A DNA stretch of 64,000 nt, from assembly GCA_038239345.1 (NCBI GenBank), contig JBBSEX010000005.1, positions 62,001 through 126,000 of the forward strand. Direction: 5' to 3'. Every line of letters starts with the position of its first letter. Within the stretch, counting starts at the first letter, position 1. A program made the translations under genes and the position numbers. Below the pieces are notes generated by a model. It had not been told where the DNA came from, did not search any database, and saw only the letters and a list, made by a program, of their open reading frames with translations. The stretch comes from JBBSEX01 sp038239345. GTDB lineage: Bacteria; Acidobacteriota; Terriglobia; Bryobacterales; Bryobacteraceae. Below are positions 26,951-35,580 of the stretch, one piece after another.

Positions 26951-27537
26951 CAACGCCGCAGGGATTCGATCCGTTCGTGACTGTGCCGTTCAAGACACTG
27001 ATTGAACGGACCAAGCAGTTTGCGACGGATCGAACTTTTGAAGTCGATTCGATGAACGACGCCAGTCTGCAGATGCTGGGGATTCGCTATTTCATAACAA
27101 CCGCCGGTGGCAAGCAGTTTGCGGCTCTCTCCGGCAATCCGCACTTCATCGAAATGCAGCCCGACGATTCCTATTACCGAGTGTTTGAGTATCTGCAGGC
27201 GAAGCCGCCCTTCGGCTGGACGCCGAGCGACATCGAGAGCACAATCGAAGCGAAGCAGTGGACTCCGGAGGTTCGCGAATTGCAGGTGCGTTCCCGATCG
27301 GGCGGAAGCATTTATCTATCGGAAAAGTTTCTACCGGGTTGGAAGGCGACAATCGATGGCACGCCCGCCGCGTTAAGCTCCTGGGAGACTGCGTTTCAAG
27401 CGGTCAAGGTGCCTGCTGGAGAACATCGGGTACGTTTTCGATATTCGTCCATGTCGCTATGTTGGGGAGCGTTGGGGAGTTTGATTTCGATCGTCTTATT
27501 GATAGCTGCCGTGCGTTATCGCGCCCCGACGCCGTGA
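26830..27537 (+). CDS. YfhO-family protein, C-terminal part after the frameshift
   Basis: From 26830 the frame reads GDTIHAINDEVFAELRANRLYRIALDGNNP and carries on through the YfhO soluble C-terminal domain, including SLQMLGIRYFITT, KFLPGWKATIDG and a last hydrophobic helix (LGSLISIVLLIAAVRY). No start codon with a ribosome site is present (TTG at 26902 is the best), so it is not an independent gene. A stop at 26827 in this frame ends it upstream, so the join must lie between that point and the GGG run. The end overlaps the convergent membrane protein gene by 22 bases. Confidence 0.75.
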   Translation, partial: GDTIHAINDEVFAELRANRLYRIALDGNNPFSTDLRYSRLTTPQGFDPFVTVPFKTLIERTKQFATDRTFEVDSMNDASLQMLGIRYFITTAGGKQFAALSGNPHFIEMQPDDSYYRVFEYLQAKPPFGWTPSDIESTIEAKQWTPEVRELQVRSRSGGSIYLSEKFLPGWKATIDGTPAALSSWETAFQAVKVPAGEHRVRFRYSSMSLCWGALGSLISIVLLIAAVRYRAPTP

Positions 27538-28970
27538 CTCGGATCGCAGAGCACGACCTGACAAGGTTCCGCATGCTGGATCATCGCGACCGATTTTCCG
27601 CACCACGCGATCACATGCGGATACCGGCAACTGTCTTCGTCAGCGTGGTCGACCGCAAGGGTGCCATCGCGAAAATACAAGCGCATCAGGAGGATCAAAC
27701 CGAATTCACCGGTTGGATACGGATCGTTGACCGCGAGCACCGTGGATCCGCGGGGGACAAGCGGATGACCACGGTCGAGCGCGGTCACAATGTAGGCGAT
27801 GCGAGGTTGCCCGAATTCGGTTGATCCGCCCATGCGCCAACGTTCGATCCGATGGGCGCGAAGCAACAAGAGAAAGACCAGTATCACGAGCCCTATCTGT
27901 CTGAGATCGATGCCGGCGAATGGCACTGGACGGGCACTGATGCGGTCTCGCAACGCCACCAGGAGACTTGCCGCGTAGAGAGTCCAAAATACGAAAGGAA
28001 TGTAAAACGCATAAGGCTCACGCGGGGCGATGAAGGCGATCGGTAAGAAGCTGATCATTATCATCGACCAGGAAAACAGTAGAGGCCTCGATCGCAAGAG
28101 TAGACCCACGCCAAGCATCACCCCGAGTAAGACCGCCATCTGCAGTGGACCAAAACAGTGTGATCGAACGATGCCATCCCGATACAGTAAAGCGTCGAGA
28201 TATGCTCCGCAATTGCCGAGAAATGACACGATACCGAATTCCTGCCGGTAAGTGGAAAGGTTATGGAAAGGACTGTGGGAACCAAGCTTCCCCCAAAGAT
28301 AAGGAACGGTGGCGATTCCGGCCACGATAGCCAAGCGGCAACTCCTCCAGATCGCGCCCACGCAAACTGATTTCGCATCGAACAATTCCGTGAGGATAAA
28401 CAGGGCCGGGAGTGTCACGGCCATTTCCTTCGCGTTCAAAGCGCAGATGTAGAGGAGCAGAAGAATCGCGAAGTGATGCATCCGCCGTATCGGTCCTGCG
28501 CGGCGTGCGTGTAAATAGTAAAGCCATGCGCCGGCATAGAACGCAAAACAGAGAATATCGTAAATGGTTCCGCTGCTGGTGTAGAGATCGCGAAACCTGG
28601 GATGAAAGGCTCCGATCAACGTGGCGGTGGCGGCGATTTCCATTGATCCAGTTAAGGCGAGAATCGCGAAACATATCAGCCACAGATTGACGATTAACAA
28701 CGCGAAACAAACGAGTCGATAAGGCAGCGGGGAAAATCCGAATCGATCGAACAGGGGCCGGTAAAATAGTGCACCGGCGGGTCGATAGGCGGAAGAGAAA
28801 TAAAGTAAGTTATCCTTCACTATCTCGCTTGCCGGTTGAAAGACATAGACGTTTAGATTAACAATATCGTCCGAGTTGAGTGTGGTGCGCAGTCCCGGGC
28901 CCGCCATGACCAGGAAGTAAATGGAAGTTAAAAGCAGGAACGTAACTGGAAGGATTCGCTTCGGCATCAA
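27516..28970 (-). CDS. Multispanning GT-C-like membrane protein
   Basis: Integral membrane protein of 484 residues with about 10-12 helices. The N-terminal helix is followed by LRTTLNSDDIVNLNVYVF, an acidic loop of the kind that holds the catalytic Asp in GT-C glycosyltransferases. SAYRPAGALFYRPLFDRFG and the IGAFHPRFRDLYTSSGTIYDILCFAFYAG block add to the resemblance. GT-C enzymes use lipid-linked sugars at the outer face of the membrane. The exact family is not recognised. Its ATG overlaps the 2OG oxygenase stop by 4 bases (ATGA), so they are co-translated. The tail overlaps the YfhO-type gene by 22 bases on the other strand. Confidence 0.65.
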   Translation of the reverse strand: MMPKRILPVTFLLLTSIYFLVMAGPGLRTTLNSDDIVNLNVYVFQPASEIVKDNLLYFSSAYRPAGALFYRPLFDRFGFSPLPYRLVCFALLIVNLWLICFAILALTGSMEIAATATLIGAFHPRFRDLYTSSGTIYDILCFAFYAGAWLYYLHARRAGPIRRMHHFAILLLLYICALNAKEMAVTLPALFILTELFDAKSVCVGAIWRSCRLAIVAGIATVPYLWGKLGSHSPFHNLSTYRQEFGIVSFLGNCGAYLDALLYRDGIVRSHCFGPLQMAVLLGVMLGVGLLLRSRPLLFSWSMIMISFLPIAFIAPREPYAFYIPFVFWTLYAASLLVALRDRISARPVPFAGIDLRQIGLVILVFLLLLRAHRIERWRMGGSTEFGQPRIAYIVTALDRGHPLVPRGSTVLAVNDPYPTGEFGLILLMRLYFRDGTLAVDHADEDSCRYPHVIAWCGKSVAMIQHAEPCQVVLCDPSHGVGAR

Positions 28971-29929
28971 GATCGATTGACGCCGCCACTACCGTTTGAT
29001 TTTCCCAAAGCCGACCGGAGGGCTCGGGCGGGCCAGGTGAGTACCCGGCCGATGCGGAATGATGGAGAATTTGTGATGCCGGTTATAAGACTGGAAAACT
29101 GAAGCTCGCGTTCATAGAGAAATTCGATTTGCCTATCGCGGCGCTCGATCAACGCTTGCATTTGCAGCGCGTCTTCTTGAGTGAGCGTCACACCCGCTTG
29201 CAGATGCGCGGGCAATGGGCGCTGATAATAAACGGTGCCATGACTGGGCGCCACCTGCTTCGACTCGCGATCCTTTGTATAGAAATAGACCGCTATGGAG
29301 CGCCGCGATATTTCGGTATTCGGCGGCGCATCGATGCGGCGAAATCCGTGCCAGGAATGTTCCGTGGTTTCAAAAATTACCGCGCGATTCGCTAGTGGCA
29401 AGATGCTGCGAATGTCGTCGGCGCCCGTCGCCCAGGGATCGCGCACAAGCTCCAAGGCACCACCCCAGTCTTCTTCCCAACGCTCGTTTAGATACACGAT
29501 CAAGTTCAGCCGGCGATGAAATCTCGTTGAGGGATGGTAGTTGAAGTCGACATGAAAATCGAGTTCCTGTCCGGGAAGATTTTCGTGCGTGCCGCCGCCG
29601 GTATATTCGGGATCGTAGAGGAGAGCCGGGATGTCCGTGATGCGCCCAACAAGCGAAAGAAAGTCGCGAGACTTTATCAGATCGTCGAAGCGGGCATAGG
29701 CCGAGCTGATTTGGGCGAGGCTTGAAACCACAGCCTTGAGTCCCGCCTCGCCCCGTTCGTTAATCGCGTGCTTGTTCTGGAAGCGGGGAAAATCGGCAAT
29801 CAATGCAGGGCAAAACCCTGGATCGAGAAAATCATCGATAACTACATTGCGAAATGGCTGGGCGGTAAGGAACTGTTTTCGGTACGTTTCAACCTGCTGT
29901 TGAACGCAAGGATTTAAGACGGCGGTCAT
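28967..29929 (-). CDS. 2OG-Fe(II) oxygenase, prolyl-4-hydroxylase type
   Basis: Protein of 320 residues with the double-stranded beta helix of Fe(II)/2-oxoglutarate dioxygenases. The iron ligands are His126 and Asp128 in LDFHVDFNYHP and a distal His in ETTEHSWHGF (191 or 194). The 2OG-binding Arg pair follows at about 209-210 (ISRRSIAVYFY). LNLIVYLNERWEEDWGGALEL is the usual strand pair of the Tpa1/PHD-like group that hydroxylates proteins or small molecules. It has no signal peptide. It lies 6 bases after the methyltransferase stop and overlaps the next gene by 4 bases, so all three form one operon. The substrate is unknown. Confidence 0.83.
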   Translation of the reverse strand: MTAVLNPCVQQQVETYRKQFLTAQPFRNVVIDDFLDPGFCPALIADFPRFQNKHAINERGEAGLKAVVSSLAQISSAYARFDDLIKSRDFLSLVGRITDIPALLYDPEYTGGGTHENLPGQELDFHVDFNYHPSTRFHRRLNLIVYLNERWEEDWGGALELVRDPWATGADDIRSILPLANRAVIFETTEHSWHGFRRIDAPPNTEISRRSIAVYFYTKDRESKQVAPSHGTVYYQRPLPAHLQAGVTLTQEDALQMQALIERRDRQIEFLYERELQFSSLITGITNSPSFRIGRVLTWPARALRSALGKSNGSGGVNRS

Positions 29930-29935
29930 ACATCT

Positions 29936-30820
29936 TTATTTTACTATCGGAGTATTTTTAATCGGGCCGCAAACGTTGTGTGGCATTGAGTCGGGCACTA
30001 AGGAACAGATGCCACACCAAATTGGATCCACGCCGGCGGGCGGTTCGGCTTCCATGAGCTCCGGCGGAAATCGATTCATGCGGATCGCCGCTTCGGAAAT
30101 GGAGGCCACCTCCGCAGCCAGCCAACCATGTAGCCGAAAGAATCCGGAACGCTGCTCAGGACCAAAAAGATAGGGCGCACCGGCGGCGCTTACGTTCGAT
30201 CCCGTCGTTTGCTGCATCATTGCGAGAAGGCCAGGGGAGACGATTTCGACGGTCCACATCATGAAACTATTCTGGGCCGCCAGATCCTGGGCGAGCGCGA
30301 TCACCTCCGCTTCGGCTAAATAAACGAGAAAGCCTTCCGAGAGAATCAGCGCCTTCGACGATTCCTTGCCTAGCCGATTCAATAACTGGCGCCGTGCGTT
30401 TCGATCGGCGAGATTCATCCGTACGCGCTCCAATTCGCAGCGGGGCTTTTCATCCCCCAGCACTGCTTCCTTGTAGTTGAAGAGAGAGGGCAAATCCACT
30501 TCTACCCAACGTAATGACTCAGGCAGATCCATACGATAAGGACGGGCATCGAGGCCGGCTGCAAGGTTGATTACCATATCGATGCCTTGGGCGATCTGAC
30601 CGGCAATTACCAGATCGAATAAGTAAGTCCGCATCACCCAGGCCCAACTGTTGGCATTGCCGTGCTGCATGGTGTTGAAGATCTCTTCGCCACGCGCTCC
30701 AGCCAGGCGACGGGCAAATGGATCGCGAAAGAGGGCGTCCTCACGCTCCGATTCACGGCCACGAAAAACGGCAGCCCATAAAGCGGTATCGGCGATGTTG
30801 CGAATTAGCGATTCCGGCAT
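29936..30820 (-). CDS. SAM-dependent methyltransferase, TIGR00027 / LCMT-like
   Basis: Protein of 294 residues of the family related to leucine carboxyl methyltransferase (PPM1/Tcmp). Family marks: AVFRGRESEREDALFRDPFARRL at the start, the SAM loop NLAAGLDARPYRMDL, RWVEVDLPSL and ALILSEGFLVYLAEAEV. Such enzymes in actinobacteria and others O-methylate small molecules or carboxylates. The ATG is preceded by an exceptionally good GGAGGAGGG site. It heads an operon with the 2OG oxygenase and the GT-C-like protein and follows an AraC-type regulator by 59 bases on the same strand. Confidence 0.82.
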   Translation of the reverse strand: MPESLIRNIADTALWAAVFRGRESEREDALFRDPFARRLAGARGEEIFNTMQHGNANSWAWVMRTYLFDLVIAGQIAQGIDMVINLAAGLDARPYRMDLPESLRWVEVDLPSLFNYKEAVLGDEKPRCELERVRMNLADRNARRQLLNRLGKESSKALILSEGFLVYLAEAEVIALAQDLAAQNSFMMWTVEIVSPGLLAMMQQTTGSNVSAAGAPYLFGPEQRSGFFRLHGWLAAEVASISEAAIRMNRFPPELMEAEPPAGVDPIWCGICSLVPDSMPHNVCGPIKNTPIVK

Positions 30821-30879
30821 TGGTTCCCTCCTCCATCGACAGTACGGGAATTCGCGCGCGGGGTATTGTATAAAATTTC

Positions 30880-31728
30880 CTAGCCGAGAACGCCGCCGTT
30901 ATCCGGCAGTTGACGCCCTACGTATTCGCTGGGCGTAGCGCCGGCGAACTCTTGAAAGTCGCGAATGAAATGCGCTTGATCGTAATAGCCGCAGGCAACG
31001 GCGAGTTCCACCCATGGCGTCCGCTGATCGCATTTGAGGCGTCTGACGACTTCTTGAAATCGCAACAATCTGGCGATAAGTTTTGGCGGCAAGCCGATTT
31101 GCTGGCGAAACTGCGCTATCAGCTGCTTATTACTGCAACCGATTTCCGCTGCCAGCGACTGGATCTTCACTTGGCCGTTTGTCCGGTTCAATCTGTTCCA
31201 GGCCCAGGTGATGCCGGCATCGGGTGCGGCAACCGCGGTTGACCGGCGCGCGATCCAGGTGTCTACTATGTCGAAGCGGCGCGCCCAATTGGGTGAGTCC
31301 TGCAACTGCTGGATGAGACGCTTGCCAGTTACGCCGAGAATATCCTCGAGCTCGAACACTTGATTGGAAAGTTCATCCATGGGAATGCCAAATAGACGAT
31401 ACGCGCCGATGGGCGTCAAGTCGATTTGGATTCCGGAACTCGCGCCCGTTGATTCGGTGACAAACAGGGTGCTGGATGGTCCGCCCACAAACGAACGGTA
31501 CGATGACGCCGGGGCGGAGGACCCGTTGCTGATTTTCAACGGGGGTCCGAATCCGATAATCAGGACGGCGTTCGCGTTCGCAGCTTCGCGCCGGCGCAGA
31601 AAAGTTGTGACCTCAGTGTATCCAAGGTACCGCTGGACATGCTGCTGTACGGCGGGCGACGGATCGCGGGAGATCATTTCCCAGTGGCCGAGTTCCGAGG
31701 TATGCGTGATGCAGCGCAGCTCAGACAT
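30880..31728 (-). CDS. AraC-family transcriptional regulator
   Basis: Protein of 282 residues. The N-terminal 160 residues are a ligand-sensing domain of the type in which SFVGGPSSTLFVTESTGAS and LTPIGAYRLFGIPMDEL appear. Two helix-turn-helix units form the C-terminus, with KIQSLAAEIGCSNKQLIAQFRQQIG and VELAVACGYYDQAHFIRDFQEFAGATPSEYV. Likely activates the methyltransferase operon downstream, or the divergent DJ-1/PfpI gene whose start is 27 bases away; the shared 27-base gap must hold both start regions, so promoters overlap. Confidence 0.85.
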   Translation of the reverse strand: MSELRCITHTSELGHWEMISRDPSPAVQQHVQRYLGYTEVTTFLRRREAANANAVLIIGFGPPLKISNGSSAPASSYRSFVGGPSSTLFVTESTGASSGIQIDLTPIGAYRLFGIPMDELSNQVFELEDILGVTGKRLIQQLQDSPNWARRFDIVDTWIARRSTAVAAPDAGITWAWNRLNRTNGQVKIQSLAAEIGCSNKQLIAQFRQQIGLPPKLIARLLRFQEVVRRLKCDQRTPWVELAVACGYYDQAHFIRDFQEFAGATPSEYVGRQLPDNGGVLG

Positions 31729-31755
31729 GAACTCCCGTTTCTGCCATCCTTGATT

Positions 31756-32292
31756 ATGGATCTAAAAGGCAGGCATATCGCGATTCTGGTGGACGCCCTG
31801 TACCAGGAAATGGAAGTATGGTATCCCTACTATCGCTTTCAGGAAGCGGGCGCGCGGGTAACCACCGTGGGGGCGGAAGCTGGCAAGACCTACATGAGCA
31901 AGGTTGGCTATCCGGTGCAGTGTGAGCGCTCTTACGATGAAGTTTCAGCCCACGATTTCGATGGCATCGTGGTTCCCGGCGGCTACGCGCCCGATCATAT
32001 TCGACGTCACGCGAAGGCGAATGAACTGGTTCGCGAAATGGACAAGCAAGGCAAACTGGTGGCTTCCATTTGTCATGGACCATGGGTGCTGTGCTCGGCT
32101 GGAATCCTGAAAGGCCGGAAGGCGACCTGCTTTTTCGCAATCAAAGACGATGTGATCAACGCCGGCGCGCTGTATGAAGACGCTGAGGTGGTGCTGGACC
32201 GCAATCTGGTGACATCGCGTAAGCCGGAAGATCTGCCCGCTTTCTGCCGGGCCGCCCTCGCGGTATTGATGCATTCTCCAATCGCGGTGTAA
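31756..32292 (+). CDS. DJ-1/PfpI family protein
   Basis: Protein of 178 residues with the class I glutamine amidotransferase-like fold. The nucleophile elbow has Cys106-His107 in ASICHGPWVLCSAG, preceded by GIVVPGGYAPDHIR, and the acidic partner is likely Glu18 in LYQEMEVWYP. Close to the PfpI/YhbO-type group, whose members are reported as deglycases, glyoxalases or proteases; the activity here cannot be chosen. ATG at 31756 is taken although the frame is open 39 codons upstream, because that part overlaps the AraC gene. Stop to the ABC ATPase gene: about 100 bases. Confidence 0.85.
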   Translation: MDLKGRHIAILVDALYQEMEVWYPYYRFQEAGARVTTVGAEAGKTYMSKVGYPVQCERSYDEVSAHDFDGIVVPGGYAPDHIRRHAKANELVREMDKQGKLVASICHGPWVLCSAGILKGRKATCFFAIKDDVINAGALYEDAEVVLDRNLVTSRKPEDLPAFCRAALAVLMHSPIAV

Positions 32293-32395
32293 ATACCGTT
32301 CACCGGTAAGTAACGGCGGTTCGTCTGCTATTCCTGGCAATCCGTCATGGGTCCGCTTGCCCGCGCAAGGCTTCTCAGGCAATCTAATAGAGCAC

Positions 32396-33337
32396 ATGGC
32401 AACCTCGGTGGCGAATCAGCCTTCCATATCCGTTCGTGGCTTACGAAAAAGCTACGGTGATTTCGAAGCTGTCCGAGGCATCGATTTTGAAGTGCAGCCG
32501 GGCGAGGTGTTCGGCCTTCTCGGCCCTAACGGCGCGGGTAAGACCACCACGGTTGAAATTCTGGAAGGGTTGCGCCCCCGCAGCAGCGGCGACGTACAGG
32601 TGCTGGGGTTCGATCCCGGTGTCAGCGTCAAGAAGCTGAAAGATCAAATCGGCGTCTGCCTGCAATCGACAAATCTGCCGGATAAGATCACGGTGCGTGA
32701 GCTCCTGAAGCTCTTCGGCGCCTTCTACTCAAAGACGATGGATCAGAAGAAACTTCTGGAGCGGCTGCAATTGTGGGAGAAGCGCGATGCCTACTATTCA
32801 CAGCTGTCGGGTGGGCAGAAGCAGCGGGTGGCGATCGCCCTGGCGATGGTGAACGATCCGCAACTGATTTTCCTGGATGAGCCAACGACGGGCCTGGATC
32901 CGCAGGTCCGGCTGGAGATTCACTCGCTGATTCAAGAACTGGGCGATGCGAAGCGCAGCATCATTCTGACAACTCATTATATTGAGGAAGCGGAAAAGCT
33001 TTGCGATCGGGTAGCTATTGTCGATGAGGGAAAGATCATCGCGATTGGAACTCCGCGGGAGATTCAGGCAAAGACACTGGGCCATACGCGAGTGGAAATT
33101 CGTACCAGCGCACCCATTCCCGAGACCGGCATGCCCGTCTTCGACGAGAGCGAAAATGTGGCCGTTAGTGCAGACCGCTTGGAGCTGACCGCGCATTCGA
33201 GCCAACCGGCGAAGACCCTGGTGGAACTGGTGAAGTGGATTGATCTCAGCGGCATCGAACTGACCGACATCAATTTGAAGCGCCCTACGCTTGAAGACGT
33301 GTTCATTGAGCTTACGGGTAAGAAGCTGCGCGAGTAA
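32396..33337 (+). CDS. ABC transporter ATP-binding protein (DRA/CcmA type)
   Basis: ATPase of 313 residues. Walker A is GPNGAGKTTT, the signature YSQLSGGQKQRVAIALA, Walker B LIFLDEPTTGLD and the switch His in IILTTHYIEEAEKL. The C-terminal 80 residues (VEIRTSAPIPETG to TLEDVFIELTGKKL) are the usual tail of drug- and lipid-export ATPases. It is followed after 30 bases by the permease-amidohydrolase fusion, whose N-terminal half is its cognate membrane part. Start at 32396: the frame continues upstream but the ATG directly precedes the first conserved strand. Confidence 0.92.
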   Translation: MATSVANQPSISVRGLRKSYGDFEAVRGIDFEVQPGEVFGLLGPNGAGKTTTVEILEGLRPRSSGDVQVLGFDPGVSVKKLKDQIGVCLQSTNLPDKITVRELLKLFGAFYSKTMDQKKLLERLQLWEKRDAYYSQLSGGQKQRVAIALAMVNDPQLIFLDEPTTGLDPQVRLEIHSLIQELGDAKRSIILTTHYIEEAEKLCDRVAIVDEGKIIAIGTPREIQAKTLGHTRVEIRTSAPIPETGMPVFDESENVAVSADRLELTAHSSQPAKTLVELVKWIDLSGIELTDINLKRPTLEDVFIELTGKKLRE

Positions 33338-33367
33338 TCGACTAACAGACATCAATCGGAGAACACC

Positions 33368-35566
33368 ATGAAAGCTTATCTCGCATACTTACAAATGTCT
33401 GTACGTCTTACCTTCCGGGACCGGACGGTGATCTTCTTCAATCTCCTGTTTCCCCTGATTTTCTTCTTCATGTTCGCGCAGTTATTCCATGCCGAACAGG
33501 GCGGCGTGATCGCCCAGGTGGATGCTTCCGTGCTCTCGATCGGAATTCTGGGGAGCGGATTCTTCGGTGCGGGGATGCGCGCCGTGATGGACCGCGAACA
33601 GAACATTTTGAGGCGCTTCAAGGTTGCGCCGATAACCGCCGGACCCATCGTCGTTTCGTCCATGGTGAACGGTTTACTGAATTACCTGCCAGTGACGATC
33701 GTCGTCTTCGCGCTCTCCCATTTTATGTACGGCATGCCCGTACCTGAGCGCTGGCTGTCAATTTTGATCTTCATCAGCCTGGGCGTGTTGGCGTTTCGCG
33801 CGCTGGGAACCATCATCGCCGCAGTCGTGAACTCCCAGCAAGAGAGCCAGATTATCATTCAGCTTCTGTACTTTCCCATGCTGCTGTTGAGTGGCGCGGC
33901 GATCCCGATGACGGTCTTCCCCACGTGGGTGCAATTGGCGGCGCAATTCCTACCCTCCACGCATCTGTTCGCGGGAATGCAGGCGATCATCGGGGGCCGC
34001 GAGTCGCTTTTACAAAATTCAACTTCGGTGATTGCGCTGCTTCTGACAACTCTACTTGGAGGTTTTATCGCCGTAAAGCTTTTTCGCTGGGAGAAGGAAG
34101 AGAAGATTCGTAATTCCGGTAAGCTATGGGTTCTTGCGGTGTTGGCTCCGTTCGTTTTGATGGGGATTTATCAATCCTATACTCGCGACAACGTGGGCCG
34201 GGCCAAGATTTTGGAGCGCGACATGCGCCGCAGTCGAAGCTGGCTGCTACGGGGCGCGCGAATTTTCGTCGGCGATGGAACGGTAATCGAAACAGGCGCG
34301 GTGCTGATCAAGAACGGCAAAATCGCGGAGATCTTCACTGGCGATGTACCGGATCCGAAGTCGCTGAAGGCGGAGTTAGTGGAAGCATCCGGGAAGACCC
34401 TGATGCCAGGCCTGATCGATGCGCATATTCATCTTGGGGCACCCGGCGGTGTGTTCAAATCGCAGGGCGATTATGTTCCCGCCAAATACGTTCCCCGCGA
34501 ACTGGCGGCTTATCTTTATAGCGGTGTCACTTCCGTTAAAAGCGCGGGCGATTCGCTGGAGTTGATGTTGACGGAGCGGGCGAAGGTGAAGTCCGGTGAA
34601 TGGTTGGGGGCCGATCTTTTCATCGTTGGGCCGATGTTTACAACGGAAGGCGGGCACGGCACCGAATACTTTAAAAATATGCCGAAGCAGGCTCGGGAGA
34701 TGGCCGAGAAGCAGACCATTCGCCTTCCGAAGACCCCGGCCGAGGCCGGCCAGCAGGTGGACGATCTGGCGCAGAAGGGCGTCGATGGAATCAAAGCGAT
34801 TCTGGAAGCTGGTCAGCCGGGAATTCTGTTTAACCGCCTGGACACGGGCATTCTCAATGCGATTGGAGCGGAAGCGGCGGCACGCAAGTTGCCACTAATG
34901 GTCCACACGGGGGATGCGCGGGACGTGGTTGATGCGCTGGCGGCGGGCGCTAGCTCTATCGAACATGGGTCGTTCCGCGATGAGATCCCGGAGTCGGTTT
35001 TCGCGGCGATGAAGGCCAAGAACGCCAGCTACGATCCGACGTTGACGGTGGTGGAGGCATTACTGGCGATGGCGAACGGCAAGACCGATCCGCTGGATGG
35101 TTCCCTCACCCAGCAGGTGGCTCCCCCCGGATTATTGCAATCCACGAAAGCGGCGTTCCAAGGCCCGGAAGCGGCGAAGAGCCGCGAGCGGCTGCAGGCA
35201 TTAGTGCCGAACATCGAAATCGGCCAGCGGAATCTGGTGCGTGCCTGGAAGGCCGGCGTGATGTTGGTAACGGGCAGCGATTCGGGCAACATGATGGTGA
35301 TTCACGGGCCGGCAATTCATCGCGAACTGCAGTTGTGGGTGAAGGCCGGAATTCCCCCGCAAGTGGCGCTACAGGCCGCGACTTATAACGCGGCGCGAGC
35401 GCTGAAAGCCGGCGATCACATTGGCCTGATACGCAAGGGCTATGACGCAAACTTGTTGTTGGTGGATGGCAATCCGCTGCAGGACATCAGCGCCACGGAG
35501 AGGATTTCCTTCGTCATGTTCCATGGTGAACATATTTCCCGGGCCGATCTTTTCGATCAGGATTGA
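33368..35566 (+). CDS. ABC-2 permease fused in frame to an amidohydrolase
   Basis: One frame of 732 residues joins two unrelated proteins. Residues 1 to about 250 are an ABC-2 exporter permease with six helices. A seventh helix (about 255-273, LWVLAVLAPFVLMGIYQSY) follows, then residues 290-732 form an amidohydrolase. That half has metal ligands His353 and His355 (DAHIHLG), Lys476 (GIKAI, likely bridging), His513 (MVHTGD), His533 (IEHGSF) and Asp638 (TGSDSG), a complete imidazolonepropionase/prolidase-like site. Six helices place the permease end inside; the seventh should put the hydrolase outside the cytoplasm. The ATG has a GGAGAACACC leader. An in-frame ATG at 34223 with GGAG could also give a separate hydrolase. 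The ATPase is the gene before it. Confidence 0.85.
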   Translation: MKAYLAYLQMSVRLTFRDRTVIFFNLLFPLIFFFMFAQLFHAEQGGVIAQVDASVLSIGILGSGFFGAGMRAVMDREQNILRRFKVAPITAGPIVVSSMVNGLLNYLPVTIVVFALSHFMYGMPVPERWLSILIFISLGVLAFRALGTIIAAVVNSQQESQIIIQLLYFPMLLLSGAAIPMTVFPTWVQLAAQFLPSTHLFAGMQAIIGGRESLLQNSTSVIALLLTTLLGGFIAVKLFRWEKEEKIRNSGKLWVLAVLAPFVLMGIYQSYTRDNVGRAKILERDMRRSRSWLLRGARIFVGDGTVIETGAVLIKNGKIAEIFTGDVPDPKSLKAELVEASGKTLMPGLIDAHIHLGAPGGVFKSQGDYVPAKYVPRELAAYLYSGVTSVKSAGDSLELMLTERAKVKSGEWLGADLFIVGPMFTTEGGHGTEYFKNMPKQAREMAEKQTIRLPKTPAEAGQQVDDLAQKGVDGIKAILEAGQPGILFNRLDTGILNAIGAEAAARKLPLMVHTGDARDVVDALAAGASSIEHGSFRDEIPESVFAAMKAKNASYDPTLTVVEALLAMANGKTDPLDGSLTQQVAPPGLLQSTKAAFQGPEAAKSRERLQALVPNIEIGQRNLVRAWKAGVMLVTGSDSGNMMVIHGPAIHRELQLWVKAGIPPQVALQAATYNAARALKAGDHIGLIRKGYDANLLLVDGNPLQDISATERISFVMFHGEHISRADLFDQD

Positions 35567-35580
35567 CGTCGGAGCGTAAA

